Shown: positions 30,999 through 36,611 of the stretch, piece after piece
How the letters are laid out: each line of letters starts with the position of its first letter
How positions within the stretch are numbered: the first letter of the stretch is position 1
DNA from: Actinomycetota bacterium
Lineage (GTDB): Bacteria; Actinomycetota; Actinomycetes; Actinomycetales; Microbacteriaceae
DNA: 37,614 nt
Direction of reading: 5' to 3'
NCBI GenBank assembly: GCA_005778835.1
Contig: SXMG01000122.1
Span: 1 to 37,614 of the forward strand
Program-made: the position numbers and the translations under genes
The notes under the pieces: model-generated
Told to the model about the DNA's origin: nothing
The model's input: the letters and a program-made list of their open reading frames with translations, nothing else
The model's database searches: none

Positions 30999-31826
30999 CT
31001 ATGACTCGGCGGCCAGTTGCCTTGCGCGATGCAGAGCGGCCTCCGCCGCGCGCGTGAACAGCCCGGCGAGCTCGGCCTGCTGCAGCACGGCGATCGCCTG
31101 CTCGGTCGTGCCCTTCGGGCTCGTCACGCGCCGGCGCAGCTCAGCGGGCTCGTCGCCGGTCGACTCGAGCAGCAGAGCGGCGCCGAGCACGGTCTGCTGC
31201 ACGAGCAGCGACGCCACGTCGTCATCGAAGCCCATGGCCTGGGCGGCGCGCGTGAACTCCTCGATGAGCAGGAAGACGTAGGCCGGGCCCGACCCGCTGA
31301 TGGTCGAGAGAGCGTCGATCTGCGACTCCGGCAGCTCGACGACGGTGCCGACCGTGCGGAACAGGTCATCGGCGAGTGCGAGGTGCGCTGCCGTGGCGCG
31401 CGAGCCGCCGCTGATGCCCGTGACGCCACGGCCGATGAGCGCCGGCGTGTTCGGCATGGCGCGCACCACGGCGTTCGGCACGACCGCCTGCATCGCCTCG
31501 GTCGTGACGCCCGCGGCAACGCTGACCACGAGCGCCTCGGGGTGCAGACTCGGCGCGATCTCGGCCAGCAGACCCGTGATCTGCGCGGGCTTGACGCCGA
31601 GCAGCACGAGACGGGCATCCGTCACCGCCCAGTCGTTCGCGTCGCCGTCATGCTCGACGCCGCGGGCCTCGATGCCCTGCGACCGCAGCGCCGCAGCGGT
31701 CGCGTCCGACCGCGTCGTCGCGCGCAGCCCCTCCACCGAGACACCGGGCTGCCGCAGCCCGGTGAGAATCGCGCCTCCCATCGAGCCCGTGCCGAGGATC
31801 GCGATGCGGGGCAACGTTTCGGTCAT
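30999..31826 (-). CDS. proC: Pyrroline-5-carboxylate reductase
   Basis: 275 residues. The NADPH-binding Rossmann start is IAILGTGSMGGAIL. Family motifs VLLGVKPAQI, SVAAGVTTEAM, VVRAMPNTPALIGRGVTGI and the C-terminal signature region SGSGPAYVFLLIEEF with RRRVTSPKGTTEQAI are intact. It catalyses the last step of proline synthesis. ATG 31826 is fixed by the leaderless -10 box TACACT; the frame is open upstream to 32162 but that part lies over the next gene's opposite strand. Confidence 0.96.
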   Translation of the reverse strand: MTETLPRIAILGTGSMGGAILTGLRQPGVSVEGLRATTRSDATAAALRSQGIEARGVEHDGDANDWAVTDARLVLLGVKPAQITGLLAEIAPSLHPEALVVSVAAGVTTEAMQAVVPNAVVRAMPNTPALIGRGVTGISGGSRATAAHLALADDLFRTVGTVVELPESQIDALSTISGSGPAYVFLLIEEFTRAAQAMGFDDDVASLLVQQTVLGAALLLESTGDEPAELRRRVTSPKGTTEQAIAVLQQAELAGLFTRAAEAALHRARQLAAES

Positions 31827-31832
31827 GCCACG

Positions 31833-31842
31833 AGTGTAGGTT
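31833..31842. promoter_or_regulatory. Overlapping divergent -10 boxes (proC and the 96-residue protein gene)
   Basis: On the minus strand TACACT (31838-31833) is 6 nt from the proC ATG. On the plus strand TAGGTT (31837-31842) points at the gene at 31888. The two boxes share the TA at 31837-31838, so only one polymerase could open the DNA at a time. Confidence 0.5.
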
Positions 31843-31887
31843 GGAGGGCAGTCGCAGCACGGGGAACTGACGGCCGAGGAGGCAGAC

Positions 31888-32178
31888 ATGCTCGCATCGA
31901 CGATTCGTGAGGTGCTGCTGGCGGCGCCCGGAGTGCAGAGCGTCGGCACGGTCGACGTGGTCACCGCCGCGAGCGGAGCGCCCGTCGTGATCGCCCGGCT
32001 CGGCTTCGGCCCGAGCACCTCGGTCGCCGACGTGGTCGCCATCTCGGGCTCGGTGCGCGCCGCCATCCGCACCGAGGCGCCCGAGGTCGTCGACATCGTT
32101 CTCGAGCCCGAGATCGCCGCACCTCGCGACGACGCCAACCCGCCCACCGACATCTTCGTCATCCGCGGCGCTGACTAA
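31888..32178 (+). CDS. Small orphan protein, possible ferredoxin-like fold
   Basis: 96 residues. The order of strands and helices (REVLLAAPGVQSVGTVDVVT, PVVIARLGFGPSTSVADVVA, SVRAAIRTEAPEVVDIVLEP) resembles the cytoplasmic dimerisation domain of cation diffusion facilitators. No membrane part or metal-binding histidines are present. This is resemblance by eye only. GAGGAGG is 5 nt before ATG 31888, so the gene is well initiated. Function unknown. Confidence 0.72.
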   Translation: MLASTIREVLLAAPGVQSVGTVDVVTAASGAPVVIARLGFGPSTSVADVVAISGSVRAAIRTEAPEVVDIVLEPEIAAPRDDANPPTDIFVIRGAD

Positions 32179-32201
32179 GGCCCCGCGTCTCGCACGACCG
32201 A

Positions 32202-32207
32202 TAGCCT
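32202..32207 (+). promoter_or_regulatory. Candidate -10 box of the four-helix membrane protein gene
   Basis: TAGCCT, giving a leader of about 50 nt with GGGAGG before ATG 32263. Confidence 0.35.
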
Positions 32208-32262
32208 GAGAAGACCGCGCATTGTCGCGCGATCCACTACGTCTCTCAGGGAGGGTCACTCC

Positions 32263-32649
32263 ATGGAATTCATGGATGTTCTGCGCTCGTTCTTCCTCGT
32301 CGCCCACTTCGTCGGCCTCGCCGCCATCATCGGCCCGTTCCTGCTGCAGGCACGGTGGAAGGGCCAGTTCGCCTTCCCGGTCGTGCTCGGCGGTGCGATC
32401 ACCCAGCTCGTGACGGGCCTCGTTCTGGTGGGCCTCGCCGAGATGCGCGCGGCTCAGATGGACTTCGAGGTCGATCACGTCAAGGTGGCCGTCAAGCTCG
32501 TCATCGCCCTCATCGTCTTCGTGGTCGCCCTGCTCGGGTTCCTCAAGCAGCGAAAGACCGAGGGGGGCGGCGGCCGCGAGCTGCTGCCGTTCTTCCACAC
32601 GGCGGGCGGGCTCGCCCTCATCAACACTGCCCTCGCGGTCTTTTGGTGA
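32263..32649 (+). CDS. Four-helix integral membrane protein
   Basis: 128 residues with four membrane segments: SFFLVAHFVGLAAIIGPFLL, VVLGGAITQLVTGLVLVGLA, VKLVIALIVFVVALLGFL and AGGLALINTALAVFW. A basic cytoplasmic loop (KQRKTEGGGGRELLP) separates helices 3 and 4. Similar small proteins are common and uncharacterised in actinobacteria. GGGAGG lies about 9 nt before the ATG. It converges on tadA with a 29-nt gap. Confidence 0.85.
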   Translation: MEFMDVLRSFFLVAHFVGLAAIIGPFLLQARWKGQFAFPVVLGGAITQLVTGLVLVGLAEMRAAQMDFEVDHVKVAVKLVIALIVFVVALLGFLKQRKTEGGGGRELLPFFHTAGGLALINTALAVFW

Positions 32650-32678
32650 GCAGAGCCTGGTAAGCGGAGCCTGGTGAT

Positions 32679-33167
32679 CTAGGTACTGACAGCACCCTCG
32701 CGGCGCTGCTGCTCGAAGAACTCGCGCAGCAGCGCCGCGCTCGTCTCTTCTTCCACACCGCCGACGACCTCGGCGACGCGGTGGGGCAGCCGGCGCTCGC
32801 GCAGCAGGTCGACGACGCTGCCCGCAGCGCCCGCCTTCTCGTCCCACGCCCCGAACACGACCCGGTCGATGCGCGCGGCCAGGATGGCGCCTGCGCAGAG
32901 CACGCAGGGTTCGAGGGTGACGACGAGCGTGCATCCGGTCAGTTGCCAGTCGCCCGTGGCGGCGGCCGCTTGTCGCAGCGCGACCACTTCGGCGTGCGCG
33001 GTCGGGTCGTGGTGCTTCTCGCGCTCGTTGCGGCCCCGGCCGATGACGCTGCCCGCCGCGTCGAGCACGAGAGCGCCGACGGGAACATCGCCCGAGAGCA
33101 GAGCGCCGCGGGCCTCGTCGAGGGCGGCGCGCATCGCGGCCCGATCGCCGTCAGAGACCGTGGTCAT
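32679..33167 (-). CDS. tadA: tRNA adenosine(34) deaminase
   Basis: 162 residues. The cytidine-deaminase-fold zinc site is complete: His58-Ala-Glu60 (TAHAEV) and PC-xx-C with Cys88 and Cys91 (LEPCVLCAGA). DVPVGALVLD and RNEREKHHDPTAHAE match TadA, which converts A34 of tRNA-Arg(ACG) to inosine. The start at 33167 follows AAGGG by 6 nt; the frame remains open upstream to 34115 only because it shadows upp. Confidence 0.92.
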   Translation of the reverse strand: MTTVSDGDRAAMRAALDEARGALLSGDVPVGALVLDAAGSVIGRGRNEREKHHDPTAHAEVVALRQAAAATGDWQLTGCTLVVTLEPCVLCAGAILAARIDRVVFGAWDEKAGAAGSVVDLLRERRLPHRVAEVVGGVEEETSAALLREFFEQQRREGAVST

Positions 33168-33182
33168 GCCCCGCCCTTCCGT

Positions 33183-33195
33183 TAGATTGAGCCTA
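33183..33195. promoter_or_regulatory. Interlocked divergent promoters of upp and tadA
   Basis: On the plus strand TAGATT (33183-33188) is 6 nt from the upp ATG 33195 (leaderless). On the minus strand TAGGCT (33195-33190) points at tadA, with a start expected near 33183. Each start point lies on the other promoter's -10 box. Confidence 0.45.
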
Positions 33196-33830
33196 TGCGA
33201 GTACACGTTGCCGACCACCCTCTGATCACCCACAAGCTCACCGTGCTGCGTGATCAGAACACGGCCTCGGCGACCTTCCGGGCCCTGACGGAAGAGCTCG
33301 TGACGCTGCTCGCCTACGAGGCGACCCGCAACGTGCGCACGCACGAAGTGACGATCACGACCCCGGTGACCGAGACAGTGGGTCTGGCGATCAGCGAGCC
33401 GCGGCCCCTCATCGTTCCGATCCTGCGCGCGGGGCTCGGCATGCTCGAGGGCATGGTCAAGCTCGTGCCGAGTGCCGAGGTCGGCTTTCTCGGCATGGTG
33501 CGCGACCACGACACCCTCGAACCGAGCGTGTACGCCGAGCGGCTGCCCGACCACCTCGAGGGCCGGCAGTGCTTCGTGCTCGACCCCAGGCTCGCGACCG
33601 GCGGCTCGCTGCTCGCCGCGATCGAGTTTTTGTTCCAACGCGGCGCCGACGACGTCACGGCCGTGTGCCTGCTCGGCGCCCCCGAGGGTCTCGCGATGAT
33701 CGAGAAGGCCACCGAGGGGCGCGACGTCACGATCGTGCTCGGCGCGCTCGATGAGAAGCTCAACGAGAAGGGCTACATCGTTCCGGGCCTCGGCGACGCG
33801 GGCGACCGCCTCTACGGCACGGTCGGCTGA
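33195..33830 (+). CDS. upp: Uracil phosphoribosyltransferase
   Basis: 211 residues, the usual length. Family segments: [38 protein letters not shown], the PRPP-binding loop [16 protein letters not shown] and the C-terminal uracil-binding [16 protein letters not shown]. The enzyme salvages uracil to UMP in the cytoplasm. It starts without a leader. Confidence 0.97.
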   Translation: MRVHVADHPLITHKLTVLRDQNTASATFRALTEELVTLLAYEATRNVRTHEVTITTPVTETVGLAISEPRPLIVPILRAGLGMLEGMVKLVPSAEVGFLGMVRDHDTLEPSVYAERLPDHLEGRQCFVLDPRLATGGSLLAAIEFLFQRGADDVTAVCLLGAPEGLAMIEKATEGRDVTIVLGALDEKLNEKGYIVPGLGDAGDRLYGTVG

Positions 33831-33842
33831 CCCCGCATCGAC

Positions 33843-33872
33843 TTGACGGTCTGCAGCGCGCTCGGCGATACT
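33843..33872 (+). promoter_or_regulatory. Promoter of the Met/Cys-rich small ORF
   Basis: TTGACG (33843-33848), 18-nt spacer, GATACT (33867-33872), then 7 nt to ATG 33880. A near-consensus vegetative promoter placed so that transcription begins on the ATG. Confidence 0.65.
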
Positions 33873-33879
33873 GAGCCGC

Positions 33880-33981
33880 ATGACCGTCACCGCGAAGCTC
33901 CTGACCGCCCCTGAGGCTGTGGAGACCGCTGGCATGATGATGCCGGCAAGCGCTGACGCGTGTTGTCGAATGTGCGCTTGA
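33880..33981 (+). CDS. Leaderless 33-codon ORF rich in Met and Cys codons (possible leader peptide)
   Basis: Too short for routine gene calling. It is supported by a promoter whose -10 box ends 7 nt before the ATG, so translation would start on the first bases of the mRNA. The peptide begins MTVTAKLLTAPEAV, has three consecutive Met (19-21) and ends with CCRMCA (Cys28, Cys29, Cys32). Eight of 33 residues contain sulfur. The two adjacent Cys codons are TGT, unusual at this GC content, and are followed by CGA. The stop is 52 nt before the winged-helix regulator gene. Leaderless small ORFs with terminal cysteine runs are known in mycobacteria as cysteine-responsive attenuators; the same role here is inference. 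Alternatively it could be a peptide with its own function. Confidence 0.5.
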   Translation: MTVTAKLLTAPEAVETAGMMMPASADACCRMCA

Positions 33982-34007
33982 TCGGCTGCCCTTCCGCCCG
34001 AGTGCCG

Positions 34008-34051
34008 CTGACTCGCCGTACCCTCGTCAGACGATGAGCGAGAACGACGAG
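34008..34051 (+). promoter_or_regulatory. Alternative hairpins between the small ORF and the winged-helix gene
   Basis: CTGAC (34008-34012) can pair with GTCAG (34026-34030). CTCGTC (34023-34028) can pair with GACGAG (34046-34051), enclosing the ATG at 34034. The two pairings share bases 34026-34028 and exclude each other. Stems are only 5-6 bp, so this is suggestive only. TACCCT (34019-34024) could also be a -10 box for the regulator. Confidence 0.3.
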
Positions 34052-34891
34052 CGGGCCCTCCCCGCATCGGTGCCGGATGCTCCGGCTCCAGGTGCGCGCA
34101 CCTCCGACTCCACACCCCGAACCGCCGACGCCCCGACGGGCGACGAGCCGTTCGATTCTGCAGAAAGCGTCTCGACGATGTCTCTCGCCACTCTCGCCTC
34201 CCGTCCCGCTCCCACTCCTGTAGCCCCCGCGCTCCCCGCGCCCGAGCCCGCCGCCGCTCCGCGCCTGCGCGCCGTGCCCGAGGGCACCGAGGCTCGCGGC
34301 TTCGTGCTCTACGTCGGGTTCGACGAGGCCAAGGCCGCCGCGGCCGGTATCGACCTCGGCCGGCTCGTCACCGAGCTGAAGAAGGTCACCGCCGAGCTCG
34401 CGCCGGGCTCAGAGACGCACGCGGCCGTCGCCCTCGCGCCGACCGGCGCGGGCGGCCGTGACGTCGAGGTCGTGCGGCTCGCGCTGCAAGACCCTGCCGC
34501 GCTCGCGCGTTACCGCCGCACCACCGAGGCGCCGCCCGAGCCCCCCGCGCTCGGCGTCATCATCGACATCTCGCGCAAGCGCGTGCTGCTCGACGGCGAG
34601 AGTGCCGCGCTCACCTACAAGGAGTTCGAGCTGCTGCAGTACCTCGTGCTGCGCGAGGGCCGCACGATCGAGCGCGCCGAGCTCATCGGCTCGCTATGGG
34701 CCGACGGCGCTGAGGGCGACGACGACGTGCCGAACGAGCGCACGATCGACGTGCACGTGCGCCGACTGCGGTCGAAGCTCGGCGGCTATGAAGACATCGT
34801 GCGCACGGTGCGCGGCTCGGGCTACCGGTTCGACCGGCACGCCGATGTGTCGATCCGCTATGCGTCGACTCCGAGCCCCGACTTCTTCTGA
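34034..34891 (+). CDS. Winged-helix (OmpR/PhoB-type) regulator without a receiver domain
   Basis: 285 residues. Residues 1-80 are disordered and rich in Pro, Ala and Ser. About 85-165 form an unrecognised alpha/beta domain (FVLYVGFDEAKAAAAGIDLG, LVTELKKVTAELAPGSETHA). About 178-275 are a complete OmpR-type winged helix: VLLDGESAALTYKEFELLQY, ERAELIGSLWADG, NERTIDVHVRRLRSKLGGY and VRTVRGSGYRF. The phospho-acceptor receiver domain is missing, so it is not a standard response regulator; the middle domain may sense a signal. It lies downstream of the Met/Cys-rich ORF. ATG 34034 begins the only plausible reading. Confidence 0.85.
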   Translation: MSENDERALPASVPDAPAPGARTSDSTPRTADAPTGDEPFDSAESVSTMSLATLASRPAPTPVAPALPAPEPAAAPRLRAVPEGTEARGFVLYVGFDEAKAAAAGIDLGRLVTELKKVTAELAPGSETHAAVALAPTGAGGRDVEVVRLALQDPAALARYRRTTEAPPEPPALGVIIDISRKRVLLDGESAALTYKEFELLQYLVLREGRTIERAELIGSLWADGAEGDDDVPNERTIDVHVRRLRSKLGGYEDIVRTVRGSGYRFDRHADVSIRYASTPSPDFF

Positions 34892-34898
34892 CCTGACG

Positions 34899-34935
34899 GC
34901 CCCGTAGGGGCATTGGGACCGGCCGTTCGGGCCGG
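34899..34935 (+). terminator. Tandem hairpins after the winged-helix gene
   Basis: GCCCC-gta-GGGGC (34899-34911) and CCGGCC / GGCCGG with a 5-nt loop (34919-34935). No T-tract follows directly. Likely the end of the regulator transcript. Confidence 0.5.
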
Positions 34936-34954
34936 ATTCGACGAATTCTGGAAA

Positions 34955-34994
34955 ATAACGAACTGATAACTAGACAGCGTTACCTTTTCGTTAT
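34955..34994. repeat. AT-rich inverted repeat
   Basis: ATAACGAA (34955-34962) and TTCGTTAT (34987-34994), perfect 8-bp arms, 24 nt apart, in an island of about 60 nt that is much richer in A and T than the rest of the window. The right arm touches the candidate -10 box at 34994-34999, as an operator would. Confidence 0.5.
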
Positions 34995-34999
34995 ACCTT
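34971..34999 (+). promoter_or_regulatory. Candidate promoter in the AT-rich island
   Basis: TAGACA (34971-34976), 17-nt spacer, TACCTT (34994-34999). Transcription would start near 35006. No protein gene fits immediately downstream; the MarR gene has its own -10 box at 35164. Confidence 0.4.
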
Positions 35000-35005
35000 T
35001 CAAGT

Positions 35006-35110
35006 GCGTCAACCGTTTGCTGTGGCGGGGGGCGCGGAATGTGATTGCAGGACACTCTTGGTGCAAGGGAAGAGGGCCGGTCGCTCGCCTCGGCGACCGG
35101 CCCTTCACTT
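35006..35110 (+). ncRNA. Possible small RNA of about 105 nt
   Basis: The span lies between the candidate promoter at 34971-34999 and the strong hairpin at 35073-35104. It has no convincing ORF: a GTG-started frame from 35004 reads through the hairpin into low-quality sequence. No known RNA family is recognised. Alternatively this is simply the promoter and 5' region of a longer MarR transcript. Confidence 0.3.
35073..35104 (+). terminator. Strong hairpin terminator
   Basis: AGGGCCGGTCGC and GCGACCGGCCCT form a perfect 12-bp stem with an 8-nt loop, followed by TCACTTGCCC. Placed 72 nt before the MarR gene and its own promoter, it would end any transcript arriving from the left. Confidence 0.65.
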
Positions 35111-35163
35111 GCCCGGCCGCGATCAATCGGGCCTCCGTGCCGATACATGCTCACGCGCGCACG

Positions 35164-35169
35164 TAGAGT
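35164..35169 (+). promoter_or_regulatory. Leaderless -10 box of the MarR gene
   Basis: TAGAGT, 6 nt, then ATG 35176. Confidence 0.5.
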
Positions 35170-35175
35170 AATCGC

Positions 35176-35604
35176 ATGACCGAGAAGGCTCTGGCTGTCG
35201 ACGCCTGGGAGGCTCTCTTCCGCGCTCAGGTGTCGGTGCTGCGCACGCTGAGCGCCGAGTTTCCGACCAGCGAGATCTCGTTCACCGAGTACGACGTGCT
35301 GTTCAACCTCTCGCGCGCGCCTGAGCGCCGCATGCGCATCCGCGACCTGATTCCGCACCTACTGCTGAGCCAGCCCAGCGTGAGCCGCCTCATCGACCGT
35401 CTCACCGCTCGCCAGCTCGTCGACAAGCTGCCCGACGCCACCGACGCACGGGGCACGATCGTCGCTCTCCGACCCGAGGGCTACGAGCTCTTCAAGCGCG
35501 TCGCCGTGATTCACGCCGATGCGATTGCCCGCCGGGTCGGCACGCGACTGACTCCGGACGAGCTCGCCGAGCTCACGGCGCTCTGCCAGCGACTGCGCGA
35601 CTGA
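35176..35604 (+). CDS. MarR-family transcriptional regulator
   Basis: 142 residues. MarR winged-helix order is clear: LSAEFPTSEISFTEYDVLFNL-type helix, MRIRDLIPHLLLSQPSVSRL (recognition helix), RLTARQLVDKLPDATDARGT with the wing DxRxT/R-like DARGTIVALRPEGYEL, and a C-terminal dimer helix. The ligand is unknown. Leaderless start. It converges on the nucleotidyltransferase-like gene with a 6-nt gap, so its target is not evident from context. Confidence 0.92.
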   Translation: MTEKALAVDAWEALFRAQVSVLRTLSAEFPTSEISFTEYDVLFNLSRAPERRMRIRDLIPHLLLSQPSVSRLIDRLTARQLVDKLPDATDARGTIVALRPEGYELFKRVAVIHADAIARRVGTRLTPDELAELTALCQRLRD

Positions 35605-35610
35605 GCCGGG

Positions 35611-36540
35611 TCATCCGCCAGCGAGGGCTCGCTCGACGCGCGCTCGACGGGCTCGCCTCGCCTGCGGCAGCTGCCGCATCAGCGCCGGTGCGGCGGTGAG
35701 CAGGTGAGCCCCGACCCAGCGGGATGCTCGCCGAGTGTCGCGCGCGACGCGACGCCGCTGACCCACGGGCGCATCCCACACTCCGATGAGCACCCGCGCG
35801 GCCGTGCCGAGCCCGGCCAGGCCGAAGCGCGCCTCGGTGTACGCGGCCGACGGCAGTCGCGCCTGGCCCGACGGCAGGCCCAGCCGCTCGAGGAAGGGTC
35901 GCATGACGGCCTGGCCTCCGACCGCGCGCACCAGCAAGGGCAGTCGCTGCCGCTCGTCGGCCGTGATCACGACCGCGAACTGCTGGAAGAAGAAGTCGGT
36001 GTACTCCTCGAGACCGGGGCCGCCCGAGCGCGGCCCGAGTCGGCTGTGCACGGCGAGCATCATCATGCTCAGGCGGTCGACGGCCATCACTTCGCGGCCG
36101 AACGCGCGAATCGGTCCGCCGCACTCCCAGAGCTGCGCGAACACCGAGGAGGGGTGGTGCACGAAGCCCGGAATCAGCGGGTAGAGGTCGAGCCGCGCGC
36201 CCGACACTCTGTGCTGCAGGGTGATGACCGCGGCTGGCATGAGCGGATCAGGGGCACCGGGCAGGCGCTGCCAGCCTGTACGACCCAGCGCGGCGAGCAG
36301 AGCATCGAGACCGGTCGGGTCGACGATGAGCGAGAGCGCCAGCGACTGGCGCGGCGAGATCAGGCCGAGCTGCACGTAGGCCACGCCTCCGGCCATGAGC
36401 ACGCGCACGCCCACCGAGTCGGCCAGATCGATGGCCTCGCGAAACTGCGCCGCGCGCGGGTCGCCGTCGACCGCGTACTCGGGCAGCGGCCCGAGGGCCG
36501 GCACCGGCTCGTTCGGGGCTCGTGCGGGCGGATCAGACAT
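35611..36540 (-). CDS. Nucleotidyltransferase-like protein, probably degenerate
   Basis: 309 residues. VRVLMAGGVAYVQLGL and the following strand LALSLIVDPTGLDALLAALG resemble the GG-x...-DxD core of family-X nucleotidyltransferases, as does VSGARLDLYPLIPGF. The first catalytic carboxylate pair, normally D-x-D in the LxLSLIVD strand, is not intact (only one Asp). Activity is therefore doubtful. The C-terminus is basic (RRARRARVERAL). Function unknown. ATG 36540 is preceded by AGGA at a spacing of about 8 nt. Confidence 0.65.
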   Translation of the reverse strand: MSDPPARAPNEPVPALGPLPEYAVDGDPRAAQFREAIDLADSVGVRVLMAGGVAYVQLGLISPRQSLALSLIVDPTGLDALLAALGRTGWQRLPGAPDPLMPAAVITLQHRVSGARLDLYPLIPGFVHHPSSVFAQLWECGGPIRAFGREVMAVDRLSMMMLAVHSRLGPRSGGPGLEEYTDFFFQQFAVVITADERQRLPLLVRAVGGQAVMRPFLERLGLPSGQARLPSAAYTEARFGLAGLGTAARVLIGVWDAPVGQRRRVARDTRRASRWVGAHLLTAAPALMRQLPQARRARRARVERALAGG

Positions 36541-36598
36541 GGGGCGTCCTACCGGTTACTGACAGTGCTTCTCGCAGTGATCGTACCGGCGCCCGCCG

Positions 36599-36604
36599 TA
36601 CTGT
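36599..36604 (+). promoter_or_regulatory. Leaderless -10 box of the photolyase gene
   Basis: TACTGT, 7 nt, then ATG 36612. Confidence 0.5.
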
Positions 36605-36611
36605 GGCAGTC

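Noticed and set aside
32679-34115. A 478-codon minus-strand frame giving a long N-terminal extension of TadA.
   Set aside because: The extension lies opposite upp and the small ORF; the normal TadA start at 33167 has a ribosome site and the right length.
35004-35172. A GTG-started frame of about 55 codons across the possible small RNA.
   Set aside because: It runs through the perfect 12-bp terminator hairpin, has no ribosome site and reads as Arg/Pro-rich sequence.
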